Part shown: positions 34,171 to 42,920 of the stretch, one piece after another
How the letters are laid out: every line of letters starts with the position of its first letter
Numbering within the stretch: position 1 is the stretch's first letter
Source of the DNA: Rhizobium sp. Q54
GTDB lineage: Bacteria; Pseudomonadota; Alphaproteobacteria; UBA828
Assembly: GCA_945892755.1 (NCBI GenBank)
Contig: CAMDDO010000012.1
Span: 1 to 49,172, forward strand
DNA length: 49,172 nucleotides
Direction of reading: 5' to 3'
Position numbers and translations under genes: made by a program
The notes under the pieces: model-generated
What the model saw: the letters and a program-made list of their open reading frames with translations, nothing else
The model's database searches: none
Told to the model about the DNA's origin: nothing

Positions 34171-34403
34171 GCGAAGAAACACATGATCCCAGCCATGGTG
34201 ATCGCGATTCCCTTCGCCTATTTCGCGGCCACGCCCGGCCCTAGCGCCGACGATCTCGGGATTGGCGGCCCGTCGCAGAACCGGGCGCCCGCCAGAGCGG
34301 ACCGCATTCCCGCCGTCATGCACGGCGCGCTTCTCGTAGGTCTGCCGAGCGACTAGGATTCTCCGAGTCGTCCTGGCAGAGCCACCAATCGGGAATCCCC
34401 GCC
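34171..34403. other. Gap between SDR and DUF5678-like genes
   Basis: This 233-bp stretch has one open frame of 57 codons (34183-34356) whose first 16 residues are hydrophobic (MIPAMVIAIPFAYFAA) and the remainder Ala/Pro/Arg-rich. No ribosome site beyond GAAGAA is seen, and no family is recognised, so it is not called as a gene. No hairpin or clear promoter was found. Confidence 0.3.
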
Positions 34404-34676
34404 GTGAATGAGGCAGAAGCACGTCGCCTGGAGGTCGCGCGTAACTTTCAGGCCTTTCAATCGAAACTGCCGGAGCTATTGGAGGAGCGGCGCGGGCAGT
34501 TCGCCGTGATGCGTCATGGCACGATCGTGGATTATTTCGACACGATTGGAGAAGCCGTGCGCTTCGCGGCCAAGGCGTATGAGGACCAGATTTTTTCAAT
34601 TCAAGAAGTGACCGATAAGGCCATTGATCTTGGCTGGTTCTCCCATGCCACTGCCGCCGATCCAATACAACCGTGA
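34404..34676 (+). CDS. DUF5678-like small protein
   Basis: A 90-residue protein. The stretch NFQAFQSKLPELLEERRG followed by QFAVMRHGTIVDYFDT resembles the DUF5678 pattern, a short helix followed by a beta hairpin that reads like 'the protein is kept and its use logged'; the family has no known activity. The start is GTG, since no ATG lies near the N-terminus of the domain. Its 3' end overlaps the retropepsin-like gene by 32 bp in another frame. The tight overlap shows the two are made together. I infer that this protein is a partner or substrate of the peptidase-like one. Confidence 0.7.
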   Translation: MNEAEARRLEVARNFQAFQSKLPELLEERRGQFAVMRHGTIVDYFDTIGEAVRFAAKAYEDQIFSIQEVTDKAIDLGWFSHATAADPIQP

Positions 34677-35076
34677 CGTCGGCGCGATTCTGGCGGTTCG
34701 CGTCGATTGGCCGCGGTCCTGGCCGCACCGCCATGGCGCCGCGCCGCCGTCGCATACGATCCGCATGCTGATCGACACCGGCGCCACGGCGAGCGCGCTA
34801 TCGAAACGCACGGCGGGCAGATTGGGCTTGCCGCTGGTCGGACAGCGGACCCTGCAATCCGTCAATCATGTCGGGCCGGTCAATCTCTATTTGGCCGACT
34901 TGGCCGTCGTTGCGGCTGACCCGCCGCGCCGTTTTGAGGATTTTCGTCTAATCGAGCTCGAGCTGAATGATGAGCCGGTCGATGGCTTGATCGGCCTCGA
35001 CATCATTCAACATGGCGTGCTGCGAATGGACGGGCCACGAGAGCAATTCAGCCTCGTCTTCGCGCCGCCGCCTTAG
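34645..35076 (+). CDS. Retropepsin-like aspartic protease domain protein
   Basis: A 143-residue soluble protein with the retroviral-type aspartic protease signature MLIDTGATASALS (catalytic Asp in DTGA) followed by GLPLVGQRTLQSVNHVG and the second conserved block DGLIGLDIIQHG, where retropepsins have their hydrophobic-hydrophobic-Gly strand. Like viral enzymes it carries one Asp motif, so it would need to dimerise. No signal peptide is seen. I use the ATG at 34645, which overlaps the DUF5678-like gene by 32 bp. Proteolytic activity is plausible but unproven for this bacterial group. Confidence 0.82.
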   Translation: MPLPPIQYNRDVGAILAVRVDWPRSWPHRHGAAPPSHTIRMLIDTGATASALSKRTAGRLGLPLVGQRTLQSVNHVGPVNLYLADLAVVAADPPRRFEDFRLIELELNDEPVDGLIGLDIIQHGVLRMDGPREQFSLVFAPPP

Positions 35077-35088
35077 AGCGAAGGCCGC

Positions 35089-35688
35089 CTAGCGCATCGC
35101 GGCCTTGCCGAGCAAAGTTTCTCTGAAGCGATCTTTCAAATAGGCACCATCGCGCGGCGGCAGCACGCGGGGTGCCGCTTCGGCCTTGATCTTGAAGACG
35201 CCGAGCGCCGGCCCCGGTCCCGCGCGCAGCGCCAAGACGCCCGGCCCAAGACCGTGATCGTCGCGCGCACTTACGACGTTCGCAAAGCCACAGGCACGCG
35301 CAATGCCCGCGATATCGACGCCCGCGGCGGTCAATCCCCGCTGCATGCCGGTTTCGCCGTGGCGCTCATTGTCAAGCACGGCGATCGACAAATTGTCGGG
35401 CTTCCGCGCGCCGATGGTCGCCAAACTGCCGATCCCCATCATCATGTCGCCATCGCCGGTGATCACGAGCACACGGCGCGACGGCTGGGCGTGGGCAAGC
35501 CCGAAGCCGATCATGACGGCGCCGCCCATGGCGCCCCAAAGCGGAAAATCGAGCGGATTATCCTCGACCGCCGCGACGTCCCAGGCCGAAGAGCCGAGCC
35601 CTGCCACCACCAGCATCGTGCCGCGATCGTTCAGAAGCGCGGCGACCACCGCGCGCCGCTCCAGCGTGGTCTGAGGTTGCGTGCTCAT
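35089..35688 (-). CDS. TPP-dependent enzyme, C-terminal (TPP-binding) subunit
   Basis: A 199-residue subunit with the thiamine diphosphate motif GDGDMMMGIGSLATIG ending in LDNE, and the family's upstream FPLWGAMGGAVMIGFGLA. It corresponds to the beta subunit of two-subunit decarboxylases such as sulfopyruvate decarboxylase (ComE) or to the C-terminal half of phosphonopyruvate decarboxylase. It overlaps the alpha-subunit gene by 4 bp (ATGA). The true substrate, a 2-oxo acid, is not identified. No phosphonate or coenzyme-M genes are nearby to guide the choice. Confidence 0.85.
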   Translation of the reverse strand: MSTQPQTTLERRAVVAALLNDRGTMLVVAGLGSSAWDVAAVEDNPLDFPLWGAMGGAVMIGFGLAHAQPSRRVLVITGDGDMMMGIGSLATIGARKPDNLSIAVLDNERHGETGMQRGLTAAGVDIAGIARACGFANVVSARDDHGLGPGVLALRAGPGPALGVFKIKAEAAPRVLPPRDGAYLKDRFRETLLGKAAMR

Positions 35689-36218
35689 TTGCTCACCGCC
35701 GCAAAGGCCTTGGCGCCGATCACGCGCTGCGACACCAGTACCGCGACCGCCACTTGCGATTCGAAGGCGAGCTGGGCCGCCGCCGCCACCGTTTCGCCCA
35801 CCTCGGCGGCATCCCGTACCAAATAAACAATCACGCCGCCGGCCTCGAGTTGTGGCTGGCTCGACGTGCCCATCGGCACTTGCCAAGGGTTCACCTCGCC
35901 CCACTCGCCCCGCATGGTGACGATCGCGAGCAAGGGGAAGCGGCACGCCTTGACCAGTGAGAGCGACGCGATGACGTTGCCGACCCCGCTCGACTGCATG
36001 AGGAGCACACCGCGCTCGCCGCCGAGCCAGGCCCCGGCCAGCATCGGAATGCCCTCGGCCTCGTTCGAGAGCAGCACGTCGCGCATGGCGTTGTCGGCCT
36101 CGCAGAGCGCGATCAACTTGGTCAAGCCGGCATCCGGCACATAGGCGACCTGGCGCACGCCGGCCACGTTCAGGGCATGGTGAACCTCCGCCGGCCAGTC
36201 GACGATCGGCGTCGTCAT
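35685..36218 (-). CDS. TPP-dependent enzyme, N-terminal (PYR) subunit
   Basis: A 177-residue partner of the previous gene. It shows the PYR-domain pattern: VAYVPDAGLTKLI, the activating Glu in SNEAEGIPMLAGAWLGG, and MQSSGVGNVIASL, as in ComD and the N-terminal half of phosphonopyruvate decarboxylase. The active-site Glu is retained, so the pair should be a complete ThDP enzyme split in two chains. The genes point against the purine cluster in which they lie, so they form an independent transcription unit. Confidence 0.85.
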   Translation of the reverse strand: MTTPIVDWPAEVHHALNVAGVRQVAYVPDAGLTKLIALCEADNAMRDVLLSNEAEGIPMLAGAWLGGERGVLLMQSSGVGNVIASLSLVKACRFPLLAIVTMRGEWGEVNPWQVPMGTSSQPQLEAGGVIVYLVRDAAEVGETVAAAAQLAFESQVAVAVLVSQRVIGAKAFAAVSK

Positions 36219-36243
36219 GGCGCAGCGCTCACCGGTCGATTTC

Positions 36244-36564
36244 TTATTCAGCCATCAGTTGCTGGCGCGCGACATCCAAAAGGTGCGTCATTTCCTTGCG
36301 CACGCGATGCTCATCCATCGCAATGCCCTTGGCCTGAAGATCCTTCAGCACCTTTTCGAGTACGTCGGAATCGCCCGGACGGTCGAAATCGGAGGCGACC
36401 ACCTGTTTGGCATAGGCCTCGGCGTCGGCGCCCTTATGACCCAATTGCTCCGCCGCCCAAAGGCCGAGCAGCTTGTTGCGTCGGGCGTTGACCTTGAACT
36501 TGAGCTCCTCGTCACGCTTGTATCTCGCTTCTTCTTCGTTTTTGCGCTTGTCGAACGTGGTCAT
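36244..36564 (-). CDS. DUF1476 protein, F1-ATPase inhibitor zeta subunit
   Basis: A 106-residue alpha-helical charged protein. It starts TTFDKRKNEEEARYKRDEEL and contains RRNKLLGLWAAEQLG, the hallmark of DUF1476. In Paracoccus this protein (zeta) inhibits ATP hydrolysis by F1-ATPase through its N-terminal inhibitory helix, and the family is confined to alphaproteobacteria. Its place beside the purine genes recurs in many alphaproteobacterial genomes. It ends 25 bp before the TPP alpha-subunit start on the same strand, so these may be one operon. Confidence 0.93.
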   Translation of the reverse strand: MTTFDKRKNEEEARYKRDEELKFKVNARRNKLLGLWAAEQLGHKGADAEAYAKQVVASDFDRPGDSDVLEKVLKDLQAKGIAMDEHRVRKEMTHLLDVARQQLMAE

Positions 36565-36701
36565 GCCCTATGCTCCTGCTGCGTGCCAGCGCGACCGGCA
36601 ACCCGGCCCGAAGGTCGATCGTGTTTTCTTCTGCGCTGCGGCCATATATACGATTGCGACCGCCTCCGTTCAATCACGCCGAATCCCCCTAATCCACGCT
36701 C

Positions 36702-37451
36702 ATGTGCACCGTCGTCATCTTGCGCCGCCTGGAGCATGACTGGCCCGTCCTGATCGCCGCCAATCGCGACGAGATGCGCGATCGGCCCTGGCGCCCGCCC
36801 GGCCGGCATTGGCCCGACCGCCCCGATATCCTCGGCGGGTTGGATGAGCTCGCCGGCGGCTCCTGGCTCGGGCTCAACGAGCATGGCGTGGTCGCGGCGA
36901 TCCTCAACCGGGTCGGCTCGCTCGGCCCCGCCCCCGGCAAGCGCTCGCGCGGCGAGCTCGTGCTCGAGGCGCTCGACCATGCCGACGCGGCCGATGCCGC
37001 CGAGGCGCTGGTCGCGCTCAATGGCGACGCCTATCGCTCTTTTAACCTCCTGATCGCCGATTCGCGCGATGCGTTCTGGTTGAAACATGACGGCAATCGC
37101 GCGGTCGAGCTCAGGCCCTTGCCGCGCGGCTTTTCCATGTTGACCGCGCACGACACGAATTCGACCGAATCATCGCGGGTGCGCCACTATATGCCGCGCT
37201 TCGAGGCGGCCGCGGCGCCCGACCCGAACACGGGACAGTGGCGCGACTGGGAGGCGTTGCTCGCGAGCCGCGACTCGGCGCCGGGCCATGCGCCGTTCGG
37301 CGCCATGCGGATCGAGACCGATACCGGGTTCGGCTCGGTCAACGCCTCACTGATCGCGTTGCCGAGCTTTTCGGTCAAGACCCGCCGGCCGATCTGGCGC
37401 TTTGCCGACGGCCCGCCGGGCGAGCGGCCGTTCGCCGACATACCGCTCTAG
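36702..37451 (+). CDS. NRDE (TANGO2-like) family protein
   Basis: A 249-residue protein starting MCTVVILRR with the family motif AANRDEMRDRP. Further conserved segments are DILGGLDELAGGSWLGLNEHG, SRGELVLEALD and the Asn-rich strand FNLLIADSRDAFWLKHDG. Family members resemble Ntn hydrolases with the Cys2 as possible nucleophile. In eukaryotes TANGO2 affects haem and lipid handling, but no bacterial activity is established. It is the only plus-strand gene between the TPP/DUF1476 group and purC. Length fits the family. Confidence 0.88.
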   Translation: MCTVVILRRLEHDWPVLIAANRDEMRDRPWRPPGRHWPDRPDILGGLDELAGGSWLGLNEHGVVAAILNRVGSLGPAPGKRSRGELVLEALDHADAADAAEALVALNGDAYRSFNLLIADSRDAFWLKHDGNRAVELRPLPRGFSMLTAHDTNSTESSRVRHYMPRFEAAAAPDPNTGQWRDWEALLASRDSAPGHAPFGAMRIETDTGFGSVNASLIALPSFSVKTRRPIWRFADGPPGERPFADIPL

Positions 37452-37605
37452 GAGCGCGCCCGCGGCCGATCTGACAGTCCCATTGCGCGCTCGGTGGCGG
37501 CGTTGTATTGCCGCGCCGAACTGACTATGTTTGAAGCTCATTACGAATGCCGCGCTGGGCCGATTGGGCGCCCGGCCTTGGGCGTTCCCGTCATGGAGGA
37601 CCGCA

Positions 37606-38379
37606 ATGGCCCGCCGCCGTCAAGTCTATGAGGGCAAGGCGAAGGTGCTCTATGAGGGCCCCGAGCCTGGCACGCTCATTCAATACTTCAAGGACGACGC
37701 CACCGCCTTCAACAACCAGAAGAAGGCAACGATCGTCGGCAAGGGCGTGCTCAACAACCGGATCTCCGAGCACTTGATGACGCGGTTGAACGAGATCGGC
37801 GTGCCGACTCACTTCGTGCGCCGTCTCAACATGCGCGAACAGCTCATTCGCGAGGTTGAGATCATTCCGGTCGAGGTGGTGATCCGCAATGTCGCCGCCG
37901 GCTCGCTCTCGACCCGGCTCGGCATCGCCGAGGGCACCGTGTTGCCGCGCTCGATCGTCGAGTATTATTACAAGAACGACGCGCTTGGCGATCCGATGGT
38001 CTCGGAGGAGCACATCACCGCGTTCGGCTGGGCGACGCCGCAAGACCTCGACGACATCCTGGCGCTTTCGCTCCGCATCAATGATTTCCTGAGCGGTCTG
38101 TTCTATGGCATCGGGATCAGACTGGTCGACTTCAAGGTCGAGTTCGGGCGGCTGTGGAACGGCGATGACATGCGCATCGTTCTGGCCGACGAGATCAGCC
38201 CTGATAGCGCGCGCCTTTGGGACCTGACCACCAACGAAAAGATGGACAAGGACCGCTTTCGCCGCGACCTCGGCAACATCATCGAGGCCTATCAAGAAGT
38301 GGCGCGCCGGCTCGGCATTCTGCCCGAGGCCGGCGTGCACGAGCTCAGGCCGAACGAGCCAACCAAGGGCCGCGCCTAA
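37606..38379 (+). CDS. purC: Phosphoribosylaminoimidazole-succinocarboxamide synthase
   Basis: PurC joins CAIR and aspartate with ATP to give SAICAR, the substrate of PurB. The 257-residue protein has family length and motifs: [13 protein letters not shown] at the ATP lid, [31 protein letters not shown] and [15 protein letters not shown] chose the ATG at 37606 preceded by a strong GGAGGA ribosome site. It begins the purC-purS-purQ-purL run, in which consecutive steps around FGAR amidation and SAICAR formation are encoded together. The upstream 154-bp gap probably holds the promoter. Confidence 0.96.
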   Translation: MARRRQVYEGKAKVLYEGPEPGTLIQYFKDDATAFNNQKKATIVGKGVLNNRISEHLMTRLNEIGVPTHFVRRLNMREQLIREVEIIPVEVVIRNVAAGSLSTRLGIAEGTVLPRSIVEYYYKNDALGDPMVSEEHITAFGWATPQDLDDILALSLRINDFLSGLFYGIGIRLVDFKVEFGRLWNGDDMRIVLADEISPDSARLWDLTTNEKMDKDRFRRDLGNIIEAYQEVARRLGILPEAGVHELRPNEPTKGRA

Positions 38380-38390
38380 GGCACTCGACC

Positions 38391-38633
38391 GTGAAAGCCA
38401 AAGTCCACATCACGCTGAAGGCCGGCGTGCTTGACCCGCAGGGCAAGGCGATCGGCCGCGCACTCTCCTCGCTCGGCTTCGATGGCGTCGGCGAAGTACG
38501 CCAAGGCAAGGTGATCGAGCTCGAGCTGGCCGAGACAGATCGCGCCAAGGCCGAAGCGTCTCTGCGCGCGATGTGCGAGAAGCTGCTCGCCAATACCGTG
38601 ATCGAGAACTACGCAATCGAGCTGAGGCCATGA
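38391..38633 (+). CDS. purS: FGAM synthase subunit PurS
   Basis: PurS is the small third subunit that bridges PurQ and PurL in FGAM synthase. This 80-residue protein starts with GTG 11 bp after the purC stop. It carries the usual blocks: KVHITLKAGVLDPQGKAI, GFDGVGEVRQGKVIELEL and the end LLANTVIENYAIEL. Length and order match the family exactly. Confidence 0.95.
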   Translation: MKAKVHITLKAGVLDPQGKAIGRALSSLGFDGVGEVRQGKVIELELAETDRAKAEASLRAMCEKLLANTVIENYAIELRP

Positions 38634-38668
38634 CCCGGCGTGGTTTTGAGCTAAATTAGGCGCTCGTC

Positions 38669-39358
38669 ATGCAAGCCGCGATCATCGTCTTTCCCGGATC
38701 GAACTGCGACCGCGACATCATGGTCGCGCTCCAAGCCTCGATGGGCCGCAGCCCCCTCATGGTCTGGCATGGCGACAGCACGCTGCCCAAAGTAGACCTG
38801 ATCGTGCTGCCGGGCGGCTTTTCCTATGGCGATTATCTGCGCTCGGGCGCGATGGCTGCGCACTCCCATGTTGTGCGCGCGGTGGTTGCCGAAGCCAAGC
38901 GCGGCGTGCCGGTTTTGGCGATTTGCAATGGTTTCCAGATCGCGACCGAAGCGGGCCTCTTGCCCGGCGTCCTGATGCCGAATGCCTCGCTCAAGTTCGT
39001 CTGCAAGGACGTGTCTTTGCGTGTCGAGAACGCGGAGTCGCGCTTCACCCGCGCGTTCAAGAAGGGCCAGGTCGTGCACATGCCGATCGCGCATCGCGAC
39101 GGAAATTACTATGCCGATGACGCGACGCTCGACCGGCTCGAAGCCAAGGGCCAGATCGCGTTTCGCTATGTCACGCCGGATGGCAAGGTCACTGCGGACG
39201 CCAACCCGAATGGCGCCGCGCGCAATATCGCGGGCGTGTTCAATGAGAGCCGCTCGGTGCTCGGCCTGATGCCGCATCCAGAGCGGCTGGCCGATGCCAT
39301 GCTCGGCGGCACCGACGGCAAAGCCATGCTCGACGGCCTGATCCACGAGCTGGCGTAG
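38669..39358 (+). CDS. purQ: FGAM synthase glutaminase subunit PurQ
   Basis: PurQ is the class-I glutamine amidotransferase that supplies ammonia to PurL. The 229-residue protein begins [14 protein letters not shown]. The nucleophile Cys lies in [15 protein letters not shown], and the His/Glu pair is in [11 protein letters not shown]. The oxyanion strand [16 protein letters not shown] is intact. It is separated from purL by a 284-bp gap that holds two palindromic repeats, which may reduce coupling between these subunits. Confidence 0.96.
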   Translation: MQAAIIVFPGSNCDRDIMVALQASMGRSPLMVWHGDSTLPKVDLIVLPGGFSYGDYLRSGAMAAHSHVVRAVVAEAKRGVPVLAICNGFQIATEAGLLPGVLMPNASLKFVCKDVSLRVENAESRFTRAFKKGQVVHMPIAHRDGNYYADDATLDRLEAKGQIAFRYVTPDGKVTADANPNGAARNIAGVFNESRSVLGLMPHPERLADAMLGGTDGKAMLDGLIHELA

Positions 39359-39431
39359 AACCCGGGACCGTCCGTGGCGTTGTTTCCTAGCACATCCCGC
39401 CCCGCCCGCACGGCGATCGTGGCGCACATAA

Positions 39432-39583
39432 CCTCTCCCCTTGTGGGAGAGGTCGCCGCGAAGCGGCGGGTGAGGGGTACTTATAAAAGCTATCGTCGAT
39501 CTTTCGATGAATCCGCCGACGTTGCCCCCTCACCCTCCCATCGCTACGCGATGGGCCCCTCCCTCTCCCACGAGGGGAGAGGG
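39432..39583. repeat. GC-rich palindromic repeat element, copies B1 and B2
   Basis: B1 (39432-39479) starts CCTCTCCCCTTGTGGGAGAG and ends GGGTGAGGGG. B2 (39525-39583) starts CCCCCTCACCCTCCCATCGC, then TACGCGATGGG, and ends GGGGAGAGGG. The order of the two half-units is the reverse of that at 22.9-23.0 kb. They lie between purQ and purL and are separated by a less GC-rich 45-bp spacer. Within a pur transcript each could form a long hairpin. Confidence 0.8.
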
Positions 39584-39642
39584 CAAATTACGTGCTACGA
39601 GCAATGTATCTTTTGCGAACAGCCAGACGCCGATAGCACGCT

Positions 39643-41865
39643 ATGACCCAAGAACCCGAGATCACTTCCGAGATCATCGCCAGTCATGGCCTCAAGCCCG
39701 ACGAATATGAACGGGTGATCGAGGCGCTCGGTCGCACGCCAAACCTGACCGAGCTTGGCATTTTCTCGGTGATGTGGAGCGAGCACTGCTCCTACAAATC
39801 CTCGCGCGTCTGGCTAAAGACATTGCCGACCACGGCGCCCTGGGTGATCTGCGGCCCCGGCGAGAACGCCGGCATCATCGATATTGGCGATGGCCTCGCG
39901 GTCGTGTTCAAAATGGAAAGCCACAACCACCCCTCCTTCATCGAGCCCTATCAGGGCGCGGCGACCGGCGTTGGCGGAATTTTGCGCGATGTCTTCACCA
40001 TGGGCGCGCGCCCGATCGCGAATCTGAACGCGCTTCGCTTCGGCTCGCCCGATCATCCGAAGACGCGGCATCTGGTCGCGGGCGTGGTCGCTGGCATTGG
40101 CGGCTATGGCAATTGCATCGGCGTGCCGACGGTCGGCGGCGAATGCACCTTTCACCCGGCCTATAACGGCAACAATCTGGTCAACGCCATGACGGTCGGC
40201 CTGGTCGATGCCAAGCGCATCTTCTATTCGGCCGCCGGCAAACCGGGGCACCCAGTCGTCTATGTCGGCTCCAAGACCGGGCGCGATGGCATTCACGGCG
40301 CGACCATGGCGTCGGCCGAGTTCGACGAAAAATCGGAAGAGAAGCGACCGACCGTGCAGGTCGGCGATCCGTTCACCGAAAAGCTGTTGCTTGAGGCTTG
40401 TCTTGAGCTGATGGCGACCGATGCGATCGAAGCGATCCAGGACATGGGCGCGGCGGGGCTCACCTGCTCCTCGGTCGAGATGGCGGGCAAGGGCGGCACC
40501 GGCATCGAGCTCGATCTCGATCTCGTGCCGCAGCGCGAACGCGGCATGAGCGCCTACGAGATCATGCTCTCCGAAAGCCAAGAGCGCATGCTGATGGTGG
40601 TAAAGCCGGGGCGCGAGGAGATCGCGCGTCGCGTGTTCGAAAAATGGGAGCTCGATTTCGCGATCATCGGACGCGTGACCGAGACCGGACGGCTGGTGCT
40701 CCGCAAAGGCAATCAACTCGCGGCCGATCTGCCCATCACGCCTTTGGTCGACGACGCGCCGGTCTACCGCCGTCCCTATGTCGAGACCCCGCCGCGCGCG
40801 CCGATCAAGATCGAAAGCCTTGCCACTCATCCGCCGCTGCTCGACTCCTTGGTCAAGCTGATCGGCGGGCCGGACCTCTGCTCCAAGCGTTGGATCTGGG
40901 AGCAATATGACCACATGGTGATGGCCGATACGGTGCAGCGGCCCGGCGGCGACGCTGCGGTCGTGCGTGTCCACGGCACCAACAAGGCGCTCGCGATCAC
41001 CACCGATTGCACGCCGCGTTATTGCGCCGCCGACCCCAAGACGGGCGGCGCCCAAGCGGTCGTCGAGGCTTGGCGCAATCTGACCGCGGTCGGCGCCAAG
41101 CCGCTGGCCATCACGGACTGTCTCAATTTCGGCAATCCGGAGCGGCCCGAGGTGATGGGCCAATTCGCCGGCTGCATCCAGGGCATGAGCGAGGCCTGCC
41201 GCGCGCTCGACTTCCCGGTCGTCTCGGGCAATGTCTCGCTCTACAACGAAACCAGCGGCCAGGGCGTGCAACCAACGCCGGCGATCGGCGGGGTCGGCCT
41301 GATCGGCGATGTAACGCGCATGGCGACGCTTGGCTTCAAGGCCGAAGGCGAACCGATTCTCCTGATCGGCGAGACGCGCGGCCATCTTGGCGCCTCGCTG
41401 TACCTGCGCGACGTGTTGGGGCGCGAGGAAGGCCCGCCGCCGCCGATCGATCTCGCGGCCGAGCGGCGGATCGGCGATTTCGTCCGCACGCTGATTGAGC
41501 AAGGCCGCCTCACCGCCTGCCATGACGTGTCGGATGGCGGACTCCTCGTCGCGCTGGCCGAAATGGCGATCGGGGCCTCGCGTGCCGGCCGCCCGATCGG
41601 CGCGACGCTCGCCGCCCCGCCCGCCGGGCTCGCGCCCGCGGCCCATTGGTTCGGCGAAGACCAGGCGCGCTATGTCGTGACCGCGACCTCAAGCGAAGCC
41701 GCGCGGATCGAGGCGGAGGCGAAGGTCGCGGGCATTCCCGCAAACCGCGTGGGGCTTACAGGCGGGCCTGCGTTGACAGTCGAAGGGGCCGGTGCCATAT
41801 CCCTTAGCGAGCTTGAGCGGGCTCACGAGGCCTTTCTGCCCGCTTTAATGGCCGCGCCGGCTTGA
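39643..41865 (+). CDS. purL: FGAM synthase catalytic subunit PurL
   Basis: PurL converts FGAR, ATP and PurQ-derived ammonia to FGAM. The 740-residue protein is the small form that needs PurS and PurQ. Visible blocks are [73 protein letters not shown] and, in the second half, ISTLYNET-like [13 protein letters not shown] and [17 protein letters not shown]. All are intact. The ATG at 39643 is the first usable start and follows a region without a strong ribosome site. Confidence 0.96.
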   Translation: MTQEPEITSEIIASHGLKPDEYERVIEALGRTPNLTELGIFSVMWSEHCSYKSSRVWLKTLPTTAPWVICGPGENAGIIDIGDGLAVVFKMESHNHPSFIEPYQGAATGVGGILRDVFTMGARPIANLNALRFGSPDHPKTRHLVAGVVAGIGGYGNCIGVPTVGGECTFHPAYNGNNLVNAMTVGLVDAKRIFYSAAGKPGHPVVYVGSKTGRDGIHGATMASAEFDEKSEEKRPTVQVGDPFTEKLLLEACLELMATDAIEAIQDMGAAGLTCSSVEMAGKGGTGIELDLDLVPQRERGMSAYEIMLSESQERMLMVVKPGREEIARRVFEKWELDFAIIGRVTETGRLVLRKGNQLAADLPITPLVDDAPVYRRPYVETPPRAPIKIESLATHPPLLDSLVKLIGGPDLCSKRWIWEQYDHMVMADTVQRPGGDAAVVRVHGTNKALAITTDCTPRYCAADPKTGGAQAVVEAWRNLTAVGAKPLAITDCLNFGNPERPEVMGQFAGCIQGMSEACRALDFPVVSGNVSLYNETSGQGVQPTPAIGGVGLIGDVTRMATLGFKAEGEPILLIGETRGHLGASLYLRDVLGREEGPPPPIDLAAERRIGDFVRTLIEQGRLTACHDVSDGGLLVALAEMAIGASRAGRPIGATLAAPPAGLAPAAHWFGEDQARYVVTATSSEAARIEAEAKVAGIPANRVGLTGGPALTVEGAGAISLSELERAHEAFLPALMAAPA

Positions 41866-41893
41866 GCCGCGCGGTTCTTCGGAGACTTTCCTT

Positions 41894-42133
41894 ATGCCGA
41901 TGGACGCGCGCGAGATCGAACGACTGATCCGCCAAGACCTGCCCGACGCCGATGTCGTGATCGAGGATTTGCGCGGTGACGGCGACCACTATGCCGCGCG
42001 GGTCGTCTCGGCCTCGTTCACCGGCAAGAGCCGCGTGCAGCGCCATCAATTGGTCTATAAGGCCCTCAAGGGCCGCATGGGCGGCGAGCTTCACGCGCTC
42101 GCGCTGAAAACCGTGACGCCCGACGAAATCTAA
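41894..42133 (+). CDS. BolA-family protein
   Basis: A 79-residue BolA/IbaG-type protein with the expected pattern: [39 protein letters not shown] and [20 protein letters not shown]. BolA proteins bind CGFS monothiol glutaredoxins through a shared [2Fe-2S] cluster, in which a conserved His of BolA (probably in [10 protein letters not shown]) takes part. The glutaredoxin gene follows 25 bp later, so this is a classic bolA-grxD pair placed after purL as in many alphaproteobacteria. Confidence 0.93.
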   Translation: MPMDAREIERLIRQDLPDADVVIEDLRGDGDHYAARVVSASFTGKSRVQRHQLVYKALKGRMGGELHALALKTVTPDEI

Positions 42134-42158
42134 GCCCGCTTCCCCGGAGGAGCCTCGC

Positions 42159-42512
42159 ATGAATACCCAGACTGAAAACAACCCCGCGTTCCAGCGCATT
42201 CGCGGCGACGTCGAGAAGAACGACGTGGTGCTGTTCATGAAAGGCACGCCGGTCTTCCCGCAATGCGGCTTCTCGGCGGCGGTCGTACAGGTGCTGACGC
42301 AGCTCGGCGTCAAGTTCAAGGGCGTCAACGTGCTCGAGGACCCTGAGATCCGCGACGGCATAAAGAGGTTTTCGGACTGGCCGACCATTCCGCAGCTCTA
42401 CGTCAAGGGCGAGTTCGTCGGCGGCTGCGATATCGTGCGCGAGATGTATGAGACGGGCGAGCTGAACGAGCTGCTCACCACGCGCGGCGTCGCGGTGCAG
42501 CCGCAGGGCTGA
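42159..42512 (+). CDS. grxD: Monothiol glutaredoxin, Grx4/GrxD type
   Basis: A 117-residue CGFS glutaredoxin ([17 protein letters not shown]) with the glutathione-binding block [19 protein letters not shown]. It carries and transfers [2Fe-2S] clusters, alone or with BolA. A strong GGAGGAG ribosome site precedes the ATG. The stop is TGA at 42510-42512. The reading frame continues beyond it without interruption into the dioxygenase-like gene, giving an unusual in-frame arrangement that is treated as a separate finding. Confidence 0.95.
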   Translation: MNTQTENNPAFQRIRGDVEKNDVVLFMKGTPVFPQCGFSAAVVQVLTQLGVKFKGVNVLEDPEIRDGIKRFSDWPTIPQLYVKGEFVGGCDIVREMYETGELNELLTTRGVAVQPQG

Positions 42513-42515
42513 GCC

Positions 42516-42920
42516 CTGACCGGCCTTCCGTCCGAGGGATCGGCGCCCAAGACCGTCCACGGCTATCACGCGCACATCTATTTCCGCGATGCGGCCGAGC
42601 GCGAGCGCGCGCTGAAACTGCGCGAGCGCCTGCAGCGCTTCCCGATCGCGTTCGGCCGCGTGTGGGATCAGGCCGTCGGGCCGCATCCCTTGCCGATGTA
42701 TCAGGTGGCCTTCGCGCCGGCGCAATTCGCCGAGCTCGTCCCCTATCTGATGCTAGCGCGTGAGGGGCTGACGATCCTGGTACACCCAGAGACCAGTGAT
42801 GACGTGGCGGATCATTCGAGCCACGCGCTTTGGCTTGGCGCCGTGCTCCCGCTCGATCTCGAGTTCCTGCGGAAATTCGCGCGCGGCGAGGCCGCTATCC
42901 CGGCTCACCCTTCGGGGTAG
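42516..42920 (+). CDS. DOPA 4,5-dioxygenase-like protein with no standard start codon
   Basis: The translated region contains the complete small DOPA-dioxygenase-like domain: HGYHAHIYF, RVWDQAVGPHPLPMYQVAF, LTILVHPETSDDVADHS and HALWLGAVLPLDL, with several conserved His expected to bind iron. From the grxD TGA to the domain start no in-frame ATG, GTG or TTG exists; the first common start codon is the GTG at 42660, well inside the domain. The feature is drawn from a CTG at 42516 as the least unlikely option, with a GGG-type site about 8 nt upstream. Alternatives are translation from another rare codon, stop-codon readthrough from grxD, a lost start (pseudogene) or a sequence error. Its 3' end overlaps the convergent gene by 16 bp. 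Confidence 0.7.
   Translation: MTGLPSEGSAPKTVHGYHAHIYFRDAAERERALKLRERLQRFPIAFGRVWDQAVGPHPLPMYQVAFAPAQFAELVPYLMLAREGLTILVHPETSDDVADHSSHALWLGAVLPLDLEFLRKFARGEAAIPAHPSG

Noticed and set aside
34183-34356. A 57-codon open frame with a hydrophobic start
   Set aside because: No ribosome site, no recognised family and a composition after residue 20 like random GC-rich sequence; noted in the gap entry only.
39814-41646. A 610-codon open frame opposite purL
   Set aside because: Composition is that of an antisense shadow and purL is unquestionable in the other strand; no domains were seen.
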